A stretch of DNA of 64,000 bases from JAQIBY01 sp963676165 (GTDB lineage: Bacteria; Bacteroidota; Bacteroidia; Bacteroidales; ML635J-15): the NCBI GenBank assembly GCA_963676165.1, contig OY781043.1, forward strand, positions 2,914,001 to 2,978,000. Reading direction: 5' to 3'. Positions within the stretch are counted from its first letter, which is position 1, and each line of letters starts with the position of its first letter. Below, piece by piece: positions 31,301-38,116 of the stretch. The translations under genes were made by a program, and so were the position numbers. The notes under the pieces were generated by a model. It had not been told where the DNA came from and searched no databases. It saw only the letters and a list, made by a program, of their open reading frames with translations.

Positions 31301-32605
31301 AGTAACATTGGACAATTCGTAGCAAATGGTATTGATAGTACTTTCTGGCTAAGTGATGTAGCCGCTACAGTTAACCCTGCACTTAACACCATGACTGATA
31401 TGGTAGTTACTCTTAAAGTAAATGGTTTAACTGCTGTTGAAACATATAATATCACATTCAGTAGCTACACTGCTCTTGACGGTGAATTTGATATGACAAC
31501 TGAACGCACATTATTAGCAGACGCACTCGCAACTATCAATGTAACTCCAACTCCTGTTGGTCTTCCAATTGAAGAAGATTTTGATGCAGGTATTCCAGCT
31601 AACTGGCATACATACAACAATGGCACAGATGGTGCAGATTGGGGTTACACTACAGACGCTGCCTTAGGTAGCACAACTGGCGCAAACGGTTACATGCGCG
31701 TTAACGATGGTGCCGTAACTGGTCTAACAAACGCTGACCTTGTTACTTTACCTATTGACATGAGTGGTATTTCTGGAACTATCTTGCTTGACTTTGAACA
31801 TTTCTATGATGATATCTCATTGTCAAAAGCAACTGTATTCATTTCTACTGACAGTGGGACAACTTGGGACGAAGTTGAAGAATTCACTTCTGATGAAGGT
31901 ACTATGGATGAGCCTGTATTGGCATCTCTTGATATCACATCATTTGCTGCAGGGGAACCAAATGTAATTATCCGCTGGAACTTCGACGACCATGCTCTCG
32001 ATGCACTTAGCTGGAATATTGACGATGTTCATATTTATGAATATGTTCCAAGTACTGAAGCTGAAATTATAGCATTCGATATTGCTGGTGAAGTAAGCTC
32101 TAACATTGACGCTGCTATGCAAACCGCTGACATTGTAATGCCTTACGGTACTGACCTTTCAGCTTTGATTCCTGTATTCACACTTTCTGATGGAGCTATT
32201 GCTTCAATTAGTGGTACAGAACAAGTTTCAGGTACAACTGCCAATGACTTCACTAATAGTGCAACTGTTGCTGTAGTTTATACTGTAACTGCTGAAGATG
32301 GAACAACAACTAAAGATTGGGAAGTAAGCGTTTCTACAGAAACTAGTCTTTCTGATGCTGGAGTATTTAACTTTGCTGTATATCCTAACCCAAGTAATGG
32401 ACAATTTGACTTGAACGTTTATTCTGAATCAGGATTTACTTACAGTATTTACGCTGCCGATGGAAAACTTATCCAAGAAGCTAGTGTTGATGCAAGTGGT
32501 GAATACCTTGAAACAATTAACCTGAAAGGAATTGCTCCTGGTATTTATACTTTGAAAGTTAAAGCTGACGACAGTCTAAAAATCGAAAAACTTATTATTA
32601 AATAA
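25367..32605 (+). CDS. Giant modular T9SS-sorted protein with choice-of-anchor domains (2412 residues)
   Basis: Signal peptide ~1-27 (LLFLGNPLLTLGQ). A choice-of-anchor J/MAM-like jelly roll follows (~35-195), then a choice-of-anchor D (ASH/Hydin-like) domain ~200-305 (NPTEIDYGMVFLGE). A ~185-residue module occurs three times, near 306, 862 and 1165, each with YSYSQSIY or the like, KVYMAH/IYMGHT, and FIYNNTDNLVIAF. More anchor D and J domains alternate through ~1900, then a MAM-like domain ~2065-2225, a DUF5018-like module ~2235-2325 and a T9SS sorting domain ~2334-2412 (FAVYPNPSNGQF). No catalytic domain is visible. Probably a surface or secreted scaffold. It shares architecture, not close sequence, with the 3140-residue protein upstream. 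Confidence 0.9.
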   Translation: MRKFYNFIPMLVGVLLFLGNPLLTLGQSLKSTQDFTALPVSENWDVDQNPDGWTYFTNSSEGTVTVQSTTYNSPSYAVDMSNSTDESSDFILVTPAATFEANGSRIKFWAKGTTTVLNSQSFKVGFMTDPSDPATYTNLHNGPDLTSDWQEFIVDVSMIPPQGGSPYYIAIQGVFDGTNKHIYFDDFVWEEIPTGPILTYNPTEIDYGMVFLGETSGAETVTLSNYGINTLNVTDITITGTDAADFYFDNLSSTLPFGLTANSANNLTFDVYFEPQTEAAGAKSASLDITHSEGTTSISLTGECPEGLIQIGYGTEENTHLPMEPFYGYSYSQSIYLQSEIDIADQRISKIYYQKNNSNEWPDAGQINIYMGHTTQASLTDWIPVTELQEVTYEEALPVGDDDGWVEFVLTTPFIYNNTDNLVIAFDENKTSYDNSNDEFYNHTVTEDMSIYYYDDGTNPDPATPPTGTLMQVRPNIRLYFEDLPTVPVFRVNPESHDYGTIVIYNTADEDFTIRNNGVGTLTINDIYLGGDNATEFALSNLPTFPLDLTNDPADSHTLTCNYNPTLDGDVQAYIYFDTSEGLDSVELIGNGYDATIATLPWEEGFDDPATTTVPDITLGWSTIVNASSTSAIIETEAATTISSPNSVEFYNSSDLTGDYYLITPPCIIDPINVKVLFSANGGINDTVIVGVMTDATDLATFIPVEEFALTGSYEEFELYIASTGVSTPYFVAFKGIFSNTYSYINIDDVKMQGVPVDPTPEVLPETWNAGQRPVNYTATSGTYTLENIGTSPLTVSAITDLSTTMFSTSFVAGDVVDLPLGDTYEFTFEFTPTAEGTYEETFVIESNGVNDTVILYGTCDYSLPSNVVEIGWQNDTINLPFEPAAVYSYSQSVYKQSELDMTDQAIYSIYYHQNSATVMTEEIKVYMAHYAGDNLDAGWQALGNLVQVYDGLLSAPNAQGWVKVTLDIPFIYNNTDNLIIAFDENGAASFADTDGFYGSPTEANSSRISTNDVANIDPTSISGGNILEQRPNIRIEFGPLPTNPIWNLNLTSWDAGMVPGNQVATSGDIFRISNLGGGTQTVTDAVLLDGSVFSTSLVAGDVNLVSGEEYYFSFDFAPLAVGTYNDTLVITHDGVTDSIFLSGYTDYVLPVNMVEVGQGTSTNSLPIEPYYGYTYSQSIYLQTELNMEGMRISKVLYQKNNGNDWPNNGEIRIYMGHTTQESLTDWIPLAELQEVTYEEVLPAGDGENWVEFVLNTPFIYNNTDNLVIAVDENTDNYATSSDDFYTHSVASDMSIRYYNDGTNPDPASPPAGTLVAARPNTRLQFEEMPTTPVFAVTPGSHDYGISILNTTTSKGFTVQNNGINTLTINDIYLGGDEASEFTLQDLPTFPVDLTNNIADAFTLNAVYNPSIEGAISAKIYFDHSEGLDSVMLYAEGYDATIYTLPYNEYFDDPATTIYPDMTLGWNVILETTNTYASAELIDFSYVTEPHCVRFYNSGDTDVASNYMLVTPPTQIDPTGTRLRFFANGDSGDKLIIGYMTDNNNPATFVEVDTISLESSYTQHIVDMSSVAAIGFYNIAFKATFGGTYQYIYIDNVTWETTPTTPVFEAMPTEIDFGGIEMLTSAGPETVEVRNVGVGNLTITDVQVVGAEADQFSINVIDALNDTITPDYSDFLTVEASFNPAYAGIITADIQFTDIDANTYTVPLIGNSIDPVMYPDTLIDFEDAVPPLFWERYTGLIGETTTLTTVTYGWEQSDFLNTSTESKAAVLNNYGTARNHWLVTSPIQLGDGTIPVMLEFDAALTDWDNSNMPEESGPDDRFIVVISTDNGITWSEANALITYDNTGSDYVYDNLPYDAAEHVEVSLADYSGLIKIGLYGESTVSNADNDLFVDNLEIRNFTLEEIALLNAVNNTSIIAAPELTTYEETNTDEHAIDFTVDFPTPFDTNLDALLLHDYMVEFSSVIPTGTTIDVEFDGSNIGQFVANGIDSTFWLSDVAATVNPALNTMTDMVVTLKVNGLTAVETYNITFSSYTALDGEFDMTTERTLLADALATINVTPTPVGLPIEEDFDAGIPANWHTYNNGTDGADWGYTTDAALGSTTGANGYMRVNDGAVTGLTNADLVTLPIDMSGISGTILLDFEHFYDDISLSKATVFISTDSGTTWDEVEEFTSDEGTMDEPVLASLDITSFAAGEPNVIIRWNFDDHALDALSWNIDDVHIYEYVPSTEAEIIAFDIAGEVSSNIDAAMQTADIVMPYGTDLSALIPVFTLSDGAIASISGTEQVSGTTANDFTNSATVAVVYTVTAEDGTTTKDWEVSVSTETSLSDAGVFNFAVYPNPSNGQFDLNVYSESGFTYSIYAADGKLIQEASVDASGEYLETINLKGIAPGIYTLKVKADDSLKIEKLIIK

Positions 32606-32628
32606 GACTCATATTAGCCACTAAAATT

Positions 32629-32661
32629 GAAAGGCTGCCTATTGGTAGCCTTTCTTTTTTG
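32629..32661 (+). terminator. Rho-independent terminator of the 2412-residue protein gene
   Basis: GAAAGGCTGCC (32629-32639) pairs with GGTAGCCTTTC (32644-32654), an 11-base stem with one G-U and a four-base loop, then TTTTTTG. Confidence 0.88.
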
Positions 32662-32811
32662 TTCTAATTTACCGTGATTCAATCTAAGAAATCTAAAACA
32701 AGAAGTCTGTTTAAACAATGTTGAGTAAACCAAGGATCAAGCAAAAATATTGAGGAACTATATTATACCAATTTAACTTTGATATGCCGCAGATAATTGG
32801 TATATTTAGGC

Positions 32812-33324
32812 ATGAAAAAATCAGTACAATTTGATATAAAAGAAAGCCTTCCGGAACTAAAAAAATTAAGGTTAAAACAGCCTACTTTGTCAAAACAAAA
32901 ACGAGTGGATTGCTTAATCCACTTAAAAACATCTAAGTTTAAAACCCGACAAGATCTGGCCAACCACCTGGGAGTCCACATCCGTACCCAGGAACGTTGG
33001 TTAGCACAATACAGGGCAGAAGGGATCATATCATTAATATCAAACGAACCGCAAATCAGAGCGTCAAAAATCATCACCCCCGAGATCCATGACGCGCTGG
33101 AAGCTAAGGTCAATAGCCCAGACTCCCCGTTTTTAGGCTATTGGGAAGCGCAACAATGGGTTGAAGAAGAATTCAATGTTTCAATAAAATACCATTGGTT
33201 AAGAAAATACTTAATTACCCATTTTAAAACGAAGCTGAAAAGCCCCAGGAAATCCCATTACAAAAAAGATGAACAGGCTATCGAAGCCTTTTTTAAAACT
33301 GCCAGAGACATTCAACGACCTTAG
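32812..33324 (+). CDS. IS630-type transposase, N-terminal part (frame 1)
   Basis: 170 residues from the ATG at 32812 (a TTG lies upstream in frame at 32797). It contains a helix-turn-helix region, KTRQDLANHLGVHIRTQERW, and a second DNA-binding segment FLGYWEAQQWVEEEF typical of the paired-domain-like N-terminus of IS630/Tc1 transposases. The frame ends early; family homology continues in the overlapping +1 frame after the run TTTTTTAAAA at 33290-33299. The intact product would need a frameshift there. No catalytic residues in this part. Confidence 0.85.
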   Translation: MKKSVQFDIKESLPELKKLRLKQPTLSKQKRVDCLIHLKTSKFKTRQDLANHLGVHIRTQERWLAQYRAEGIISLISNEPQIRASKIITPEIHDALEAKVNSPDSPFLGYWEAQQWVEEEFNVSIKYHWLRKYLITHFKTKLKSPRKSHYKKDEQAIEAFFKTARDIQRP

Positions 33325-33880
33325 AATTAGTCTGGATAATGATAAATATTCAGGAATAAACCTGTACTTCCAGGATGAAAGCCGTTTCGGATTAATGACA
33401 CATATAGGCAAATATCTTACCGCCAAAGGGATTAAGCCGATAGTCAAATATCAACATGCTTTTAAAAACACTTATCTGTACGGCAGTTACTCTCCGGTAA
33501 ATGGAGATTCGTTTGTATGGGAAATCAATGGTACAGACACCAAAATATTTGAGGCTTACCTACAGGCTTTTTCCAAACATCGTGAGACAGAATATAAAAT
33601 TGTAGTTATTGACAATGCAGGGTTTCATTCAACCAGGAACATAAGTGTCCCGGACAATATTTTATTGCTCAATATTCCCCCTTATTGTCCCGAACTGAAT
33701 CCTTGTGAAAAAATATGGCAACACATCAAATCAAGGTTCAAAAATCACACTTTTGAAACGATGAAAAATGTAAAAGATTGGTTGGCAACAAGTGTAAACC
33801 AAATGACAGAAAAACAAATAATGTCAATAACCCACAATGAAAAATATTTAACTAGTTTCAATGAGGCATTCTTGGGTTAA
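33269..33880 (+). CDS. IS630-type transposase, catalytic part (frame 2)
   Basis: Frame 2 holds the DDE domain: first Asp in LYFQDESRFG, second in VVIDNAGFHS, and the third acidic residue in NPCEKIWQHIKSRF. All are in the right context for IS630. The first ~10 residues after the ATG at 33269 are a shadow of frame 1 and not real; the true reading enters this frame near 33295 (KLPETFNDL). The gene therefore depends on a one-base skip within T6A4, by programmed slippage, or is broken by a natural or sequencing indel. The stop lies just before the right inverted repeat. Confidence 0.85.
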   Translation: MNRLSKPFLKLPETFNDLRISLDNDKYSGINLYFQDESRFGLMTHIGKYLTAKGIKPIVKYQHAFKNTYLYGSYSPVNGDSFVWEINGTDTKIFEAYLQAFSKHRETEYKIVVIDNAGFHSTRNISVPDNILLLNIPPYCPELNPCEKIWQHIKSRFKNHTFETMKNVKDWLATSVNQMTEKQIMSITHNEKYLTSFNEAFLG

Positions 33881-34033
33881 ATTGGTATTACATAGGGATT
33901 TTTTCAAGAGTAATTAAAGTTGTTCAAACATTCCAGCTTTTGGACATAATTTTTGCAATCAAAACAAAGATTCATGCCAAAAGCAAATCTTCCGGTACCT
34001 AACCTCTTTTTTCTTAAATCCTGAATTAACAAC

Positions 34034-34062
34034 AAAAAGCCGAGCATTACTGCCCGGCTTTC
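34034..34062 (-). terminator. Terminator of dnaK
   Basis: Minus strand AAAGCCGGGC-AGTAAT-GCTCGGCTTTTTG; a 10-base stem with one G-U, then T run. It lies just after the dnaK stop. Confidence 0.8.
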
Positions 34063-34079
34063 TCAAAGTAAACCTATAG

Positions 34080-35993
34080 TTATTTCACTTCTTCAAAATC
34101 AACATCAGTCACTTCCTCATCGCCAGATGATTTCTGACTTTCTCCACCTGCTTGTGCATTTGGTTCACTACCAGGTTGCTGTTGCTGTGCATTTTGAGCA
34201 TTGTAAATATCTTGTGATGCAGCTTGGAAAACAGTATTCATTTCTTCCATCGCTTTATCTATCGTTTCAATATCCTGAGATTTATGTGCCTCTTTTAATT
34301 TTTCTAAAGCATCTTCAATTGGCTTTTTCTTGTCTGCAGGAATCTTATCACCAAGCTCTTTCAATTGTTTTTCAGTTTGGAAAATCATTTGATCCGCTTG
34401 ATTGATTTTTTCAATGCGCTCTTTTTCTTTATTGTCTTTGTCCGCATTTGCTTCAGCTTCCTCTTTCATGCGTTTGATTTCATCATCACTTAAGCCGCTT
34501 GAAGCCTCAATACGAATACTTTGCTCTTTACCTGTTCCTTTATCTTTAGCTGACACATTCAAAATACCATTCGCATCAATATCAAAAGATACTTCAATTT
34601 GTGGGACTCCACGTGGTGCTGGTGGAATTCCATCCAAATGGAATCTCCCGATGGTTTTATTACCATTCGCCATAGGACGTTCACCTTGCAAAACATGAAT
34701 CTCAACGGATGGTTGATTGTTAGCTGCAGTTGTAAATGTCTCTGATTTTTTTGTTGGAATGGTTGTGTTTGACTCAATAAGTTTTGTCATAACACCACCC
34801 ATGGTTTCAATACCAAGTGACAATGGAGTAACATCAAGCAAGAGTACATCTTTTACATCTCCAGCAAGTACACCACCTTGAATTGCAGCTCCTACAGCAA
34901 CAACCTCATCTGGGTTAACTCCTTTTGAAGGTTCTTTACCAAAGAATGCTTTTACTTTTTCCTGAATTGCAGGAATACGTGTTGAACCACCAACGAGAAG
35001 AACTTCATCAATATCACGTGTTTTCAAACCTGCATCTTTCAAGGCAGCTTCACAAGGACGAATTGTTGCTTCAATCAAAGCATCAGCAAGTTGTTCGAAT
35101 TTTGAACGACTCAAACTTCTAACTAAGTGTTTTGGCACACCATCAACTGGCATGATATAAGGAAGATTAATTTCAGTACTTGAAGAAGAAGACAACTCAA
35201 CTTTTGCTTTTTCAGCAGCTTCTTTCAAACGCTGCATTGCCATAGGATCTTTAGAAAGATCTGAACCTTGCTCATCTTTAAATTCCTGAACAAGCCAATC
35301 AATGATAACCTGATCAAAATCGTCCCCTCCAAGATGCGTATCACCATTGGTTGATTTCACTTCAAACACACCATCACCAAGATCGAGAATGGAAATATCA
35401 AAAGTACCACCACCAAGGTCAAAAACAGCAACTGTCATGTCTTTGTCTTTTTTATCAAGACCATATGCTAATGAAGCAGCTGTAGGTTCGTTAATAATAC
35501 GTCTCACTTGTAAACCAGCAATTTCACCAGCCTCTTTTGTAGCTTGACGCTGTGAATCATCAAAGTAAGCAGGAACTGTAATAACAGCTTCAGTCACTTC
35601 TTGTCCAAGATAATCTTCAGCAGTTTTCTTCATTTTCTGAAGAGTCATTGCTGAAATTTCTTGTGGTGTATATTTTCTATCATCAATAACAACTCTAGGC
35701 GTATCGTTGCCACCATCAATAACTTTATAAGGCATTCGGCTAACTTCTTTACCAAGCTTACTGAATTTTTCACCCATAAAACGTTTAATGGATGCGATAG
35801 TCTTTTCTGAGTTTGTAATTGCCTGACGTTTGGCAGGATCACCAATTTTGCGCTCACCATTCTCAACAAAGGCAACCATAGATGGAGTTGTTCTCTTTCC
35901 TTCACTATTAGGGATAACAACAGGTTCGTTACCCTCCATTACAGCTACACATGAGTTTGTAGTTCCTAAATCTATTCCAATAATTTTACCCAT
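34080..35993 (-). CDS. dnaK: Molecular chaperone DnaK (Hsp70)
   Basis: 637 residues, full length. Nucleotide-binding domain starts IGIDLGTTNSCVAVMEG and contains VPAYFDDSQRQATKEAG and the phosphate-2 loop DLGGGTFDISILDLGDG. The linker LLLDVTPLSLGIETMGG leads to the substrate-binding domain, and the tail ends in the EEVTDVDFEEVK signature. It folds nascent and stressed proteins with DnaJ and GrpE; neither is adjacent here. No CIRCE element is present. Upstream is a perfect palindrome at 36017-36033, 24-40 bases before the ATG, likely in the 5' leader. Confidence 0.98.
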   Translation of the reverse strand: MGKIIGIDLGTTNSCVAVMEGNEPVVIPNSEGKRTTPSMVAFVENGERKIGDPAKRQAITNSEKTIASIKRFMGEKFSKLGKEVSRMPYKVIDGGNDTPRVVIDDRKYTPQEISAMTLQKMKKTAEDYLGQEVTEAVITVPAYFDDSQRQATKEAGEIAGLQVRRIINEPTAASLAYGLDKKDKDMTVAVFDLGGGTFDISILDLGDGVFEVKSTNGDTHLGGDDFDQVIIDWLVQEFKDEQGSDLSKDPMAMQRLKEAAEKAKVELSSSSSTEINLPYIMPVDGVPKHLVRSLSRSKFEQLADALIEATIRPCEAALKDAGLKTRDIDEVLLVGGSTRIPAIQEKVKAFFGKEPSKGVNPDEVVAVGAAIQGGVLAGDVKDVLLLDVTPLSLGIETMGGVMTKLIESNTTIPTKKSETFTTAANNQPSVEIHVLQGERPMANGNKTIGRFHLDGIPPAPRGVPQIEVSFDIDANGILNVSAKDKGTGKEQSIRIEASSGLSDDEIKRMKEEAEANADKDNKEKERIEKINQADQMIFQTEKQLKELGDKIPADKKKPIEDALEKLKEAHKSQDIETIDKAMEEMNTVFQAASQDIYNAQNAQQQQPGSEPNAQAGGESQKSSGDEEVTDVDFEEVK

Positions 35994-36016
35994 AATTCAA
36001 TGTTTTCATAATTAAT

Positions 36017-36033
36017 TTGCCCAAGTTGGGCAA
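36017..36033 (-). promoter_or_regulatory. Palindrome in the dnaK upstream region
   Basis: TTGCCCAA-G-TTGGGCAA is a perfect 17-base palindrome centred about 32 bases before the dnaK ATG. It may be an operator or an RNA hairpin in the leader. It is not CIRCE. Confidence 0.45.
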
Positions 36034-36117
36034 GTTCTATGCCATCAGCATTTTCAGGCAAAAATGAATGAATTATGGAAATTATGTCAGGATGATAGAG
36101 AAAATCAGACTGCGATT

Positions 36118-36134
36118 TGTCAGACAAAATGACA
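36118..36134 (-). promoter_or_regulatory. Short inverted repeat upstream of dnaK
   Basis: TGTCA-N7-TGACA at 36118-36134, about 130 bases before dnaK and just past the stop of the convergently arranged upstream lipoprotein gene. Weak; could be part of the dnaK promoter. Confidence 0.25.
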
Positions 36135-36151
36135 ATTCGTCACAAATGATT

Positions 36152-37201
36152 TTATTTCATTTGACTCACGTAATACCAATTATCCTTGGTTGCAAAATTC
36201 AGGTCGTTTGTGTAAATGCCTCGTGACAATGAATCAAGAGTTGCAGCGGTTACACGACTTGTAATGCGCTTCTCATAACGTGATGCAAACAAACCAACAC
36301 CATTTTCAATGTTCGTCCAAAAAGGTTTTTCCTGAACAATTCCTGAAGATGGAGCACTTACCTCAGCATAAATTTTATAATTCTGATCTGCTGCATACAA
36401 AATAAATTCTACCGATTCAGGATAGCGAACAAGTCGTTGAACTCCCTCTTTGACAGGGATATTGTCACTAACTAATTGATAAAATTGCTGAACAGTAAAT
36501 TCTTTTTTCACTTCAACTCCTGATCCTGTGAAAACATCCTCTGTCATATTAATTTGAATTGGATCTAAATCCCAAGTTGTATCGTTAGTTTCCAAATCAA
36601 CTTCAATGTAATAAAAACGAAAAATCATTTGATAAAGACTTCCGTTATTGCCTGTACGATATTCAGCTGCCACACTCCCATTGTCATAATGTGTCATGGC
36701 AATTTGTCTGTTTGGTGTTGGATCTGTAATTACCACTCCATCTACAAGACCAATGGGATCAACACTTTTACAATAAATTCCTTTCGATGGAACATCAACA
36801 TGCAATTCATATTCATACTCTCCACCACTCCCTTCTGGAGAAATATTACCTTCCCAAACATAAATTGTATTTCTATCATCAGCAAAATAGCCATCAGGCT
36901 TAGAAATTGTATCGACAGCAGTAAAATTCATTCGCTGAACTTCATTTCCATTCGCTGTTACAGTAATCCAAACATTCGCATCTTCATAAAATAAAGAATC
37001 TGACTCCTGCGCCATTGCTGCAGCTGATGCTTCTCCAAGAAAAGCCTTATTCACTTTTACATAGTGGATATCATCGTCTTGATTTAACAGGCAATACACA
37101 ACAGGAATATCCTGATAATCAGCCAATACATCTACATCATCTTTGCAAGATGTGATCAAAAGGATCAAAGAAACCAAACTCAACAAAGCAATTTTTTTCA
37201 T
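36152..37201 (-). CDS. Lipoprotein of unknown function
   Basis: 349 residues. Signal peptide with lipobox ITSC (Cys 19), then a largely beta-strand protein. The opening, DIPVVYCLLNQDDDIHYVKV, and the DANVWITV segment recall the beta-sandwich start of DUF4249 proteins, but the diagnostic VVEG is missing and I do not assign it. It would sit in the inner leaflet of the outer membrane or at the surface. It is monocistronic, with a good Bacteroidota promoter at 37256-37288, and lies between dnaK and panB with no functional link visible. Confidence 0.75.
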   Translation of the reverse strand: MKKIALLSLVSLILLITSCKDDVDVLADYQDIPVVYCLLNQDDDIHYVKVNKAFLGEASAAAMAQESDSLFYEDANVWITVTANGNEVQRMNFTAVDTISKPDGYFADDRNTIYVWEGNISPEGSGGEYEYELHVDVPSKGIYCKSVDPIGLVDGVVITDPTPNRQIAMTHYDNGSVAAEYRTGNNGSLYQMIFRFYYIEVDLETNDTTWDLDPIQINMTEDVFTGSGVEVKKEFTVQQFYQLVSDNIPVKEGVQRLVRYPESVEFILYAADQNYKIYAEVSAPSSGIVQEKPFWTNIENGVGLFASRYEKRITSRVTAATLDSLSRGIYTNDLNFATKDNWYYVSQMK

Positions 37202-37255
37202 CTATTTCGAGTATTTATAAAAAATTATGTCAATTTTGTACAATATTACTAGCGA

Positions 37256-37288
37256 CAAATTTACGCTTTATTAATGTAACGCACAAAA
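37256..37288 (-). promoter_or_regulatory. Promoter of the 349-residue lipoprotein gene
   Basis: On the minus strand TTTTG (37288-37284), a 20-base spacer, then TAAATTTG (37263-37256). A near-perfect match to the Bacteroidota consensus, about 55 bases before the ATG at 37201. Confidence 0.65.
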
Positions 37289-37297
37289 CTTGATTTT

Positions 37298-38113
37298 ATG
37301 TCAACATATAAAAATGTTCGCAGAGTAACAACAAAAGTTCTTCAGGCAATGAAGGAAAATCATGAAAAAATTGCCATGATTACTGCCTACGATTACAGTA
37401 TGGCACGCCTCATTGACGCAGCAAATATGGATGTCGTTTTAGTTGGAGACTCAGCATCTAATGTTATGGCTGGTTTTGAATCTACTCTTCCAATTACTTT
37501 GAACCACATGATTTACCACGCGAGTAGCGTTGTAAGAGCAGTTAACAGAGCCCTTGTTGTTGTAGATATGCCTTTTGGCACGTATCAAGGTAATTCTAAA
37601 CTTGCACTTGAATCAGCCATTCGAATTATGAAAGAAACTGGTGCAGCTGCCATAAAAATGGAAGGTGGAGCCGAGGTTGAAGAATCAATTCGACGCATAT
37701 TATCTGCTGGAATTCCTATTATGGGACATCTGGGATTAACACCTCAATCAATTCATAAATTTGGAACATATGTCGTACGTGCAACAGAAGAGGAAGAGGC
37801 TGAAAAGTTAATTGAAGATGCACATTTGTTGGAAGAGCTTGGTTGCTTTGCTATTGTTTTAGAAAAAATCCCATCCAAGCTTGCAGCTCAACTGGCCAGG
37901 GAAATTAAAATCCCAATCATAGGAATTGGAGCTGGCTCAAAAGTTGATGGTCAGGTTCTTGTACTGCATGACATGCTTGGAATTACACAAGAATTTAGCC
38001 CAAGATTTTTACGAAGATACCATGATTTATCCACAGAGATTAAGAATGCTGTTGGAAATTATATCAAGGATGTGAAGAATCTCGACTTCCCAAATGAGAA
38101 TGAGCAATATTAA
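37298..38113 (+). CDS. panB: 3-methyl-2-oxobutanoate hydroxymethyltransferase
   Basis: 271 residues, standard length. Family blocks present: MITAYDYSMARLIDAA, VVLVGDSASNVMAG (metal-binding Asp), VVDMPFGTYQ, AIKMEGGAE and LGLTPQSIHKFG. It adds a hydroxymethyl group from methylene-tetrahydrofolate to 2-oxoisovalerate, giving ketopantoate, the first committed step of pantothenate and CoA synthesis. The next gene, a pseudouridine synthase, starts 3 bases after its stop, so the two are co-transcribed; that pairing is common in Bacteroidota. Confidence 0.97.
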   Translation: MSTYKNVRRVTTKVLQAMKENHEKIAMITAYDYSMARLIDAANMDVVLVGDSASNVMAGFESTLPITLNHMIYHASSVVRAVNRALVVVDMPFGTYQGNSKLALESAIRIMKETGAAAIKMEGGAEVEESIRRILSAGIPIMGHLGLTPQSIHKFGTYVVRATEEEEAEKLIEDAHLLEELGCFAIVLEKIPSKLAAQLAREIKIPIIGIGAGSKVDGQVLVLHDMLGITQEFSPRFLRRYHDLSTEIKNAVGNYIKDVKNLDFPNENEQY

Positions 38114-38116
38114 ACT

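Larger units (their letters stand above)
32764..33889 (+). mobile_element. IS630-type insertion sequence (~1.12 kb)
   Basis: Terminal inverted repeats ATACCAATTTAAC at 32765-32777 and its exact complement GTTAAATTGGTAT at 33876-33888 flank a transposase with the IS630 DDE pattern. The expected TA target duplication is not clean: TA or TT abuts each end depending on where the repeat is ended. The left end also has an inner AATTGGTA (32795-32802) complementary to the outer TACCAATT, which could form a hairpin. The transposase is split into two frames. Confidence 0.88.
32723..33984 (+). repeat. Dispersed intergenic repeat, copy B, split by an insertion sequence
   Basis: Left part 32723-32763 (GAGTAAACC, GGATCAAGCAAAAA, GGAACTAT) and right part 33890-33984, ending in the palindrome 33936-33984 (GCTTTTGGACATAATTTTTG ... 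ATGCCAAAAGC). Both parts match the minus strand of 24352-24516 in the same order. The IS630-type element fills the gap. Confidence 0.65.

Noticed and set aside
32764..33889. Clean TA target-site duplication at the IS630-type element
   Set aside because: Depending on the exact end, the flanks read TA on one side and TT on the other; the duplication cannot be confirmed.
35994..36150. CIRCE operator for dnaK
   Set aside because: No TTAGCACTC-N9-GAGTGCTAA; the palindrome found has a different sequence.
36629..36994. A 121-codon plus-strand frame opposite the 349-residue lipoprotein
   Set aside because: Shadow frame; the minus-strand gene has a signal peptide, lipobox and promoter.
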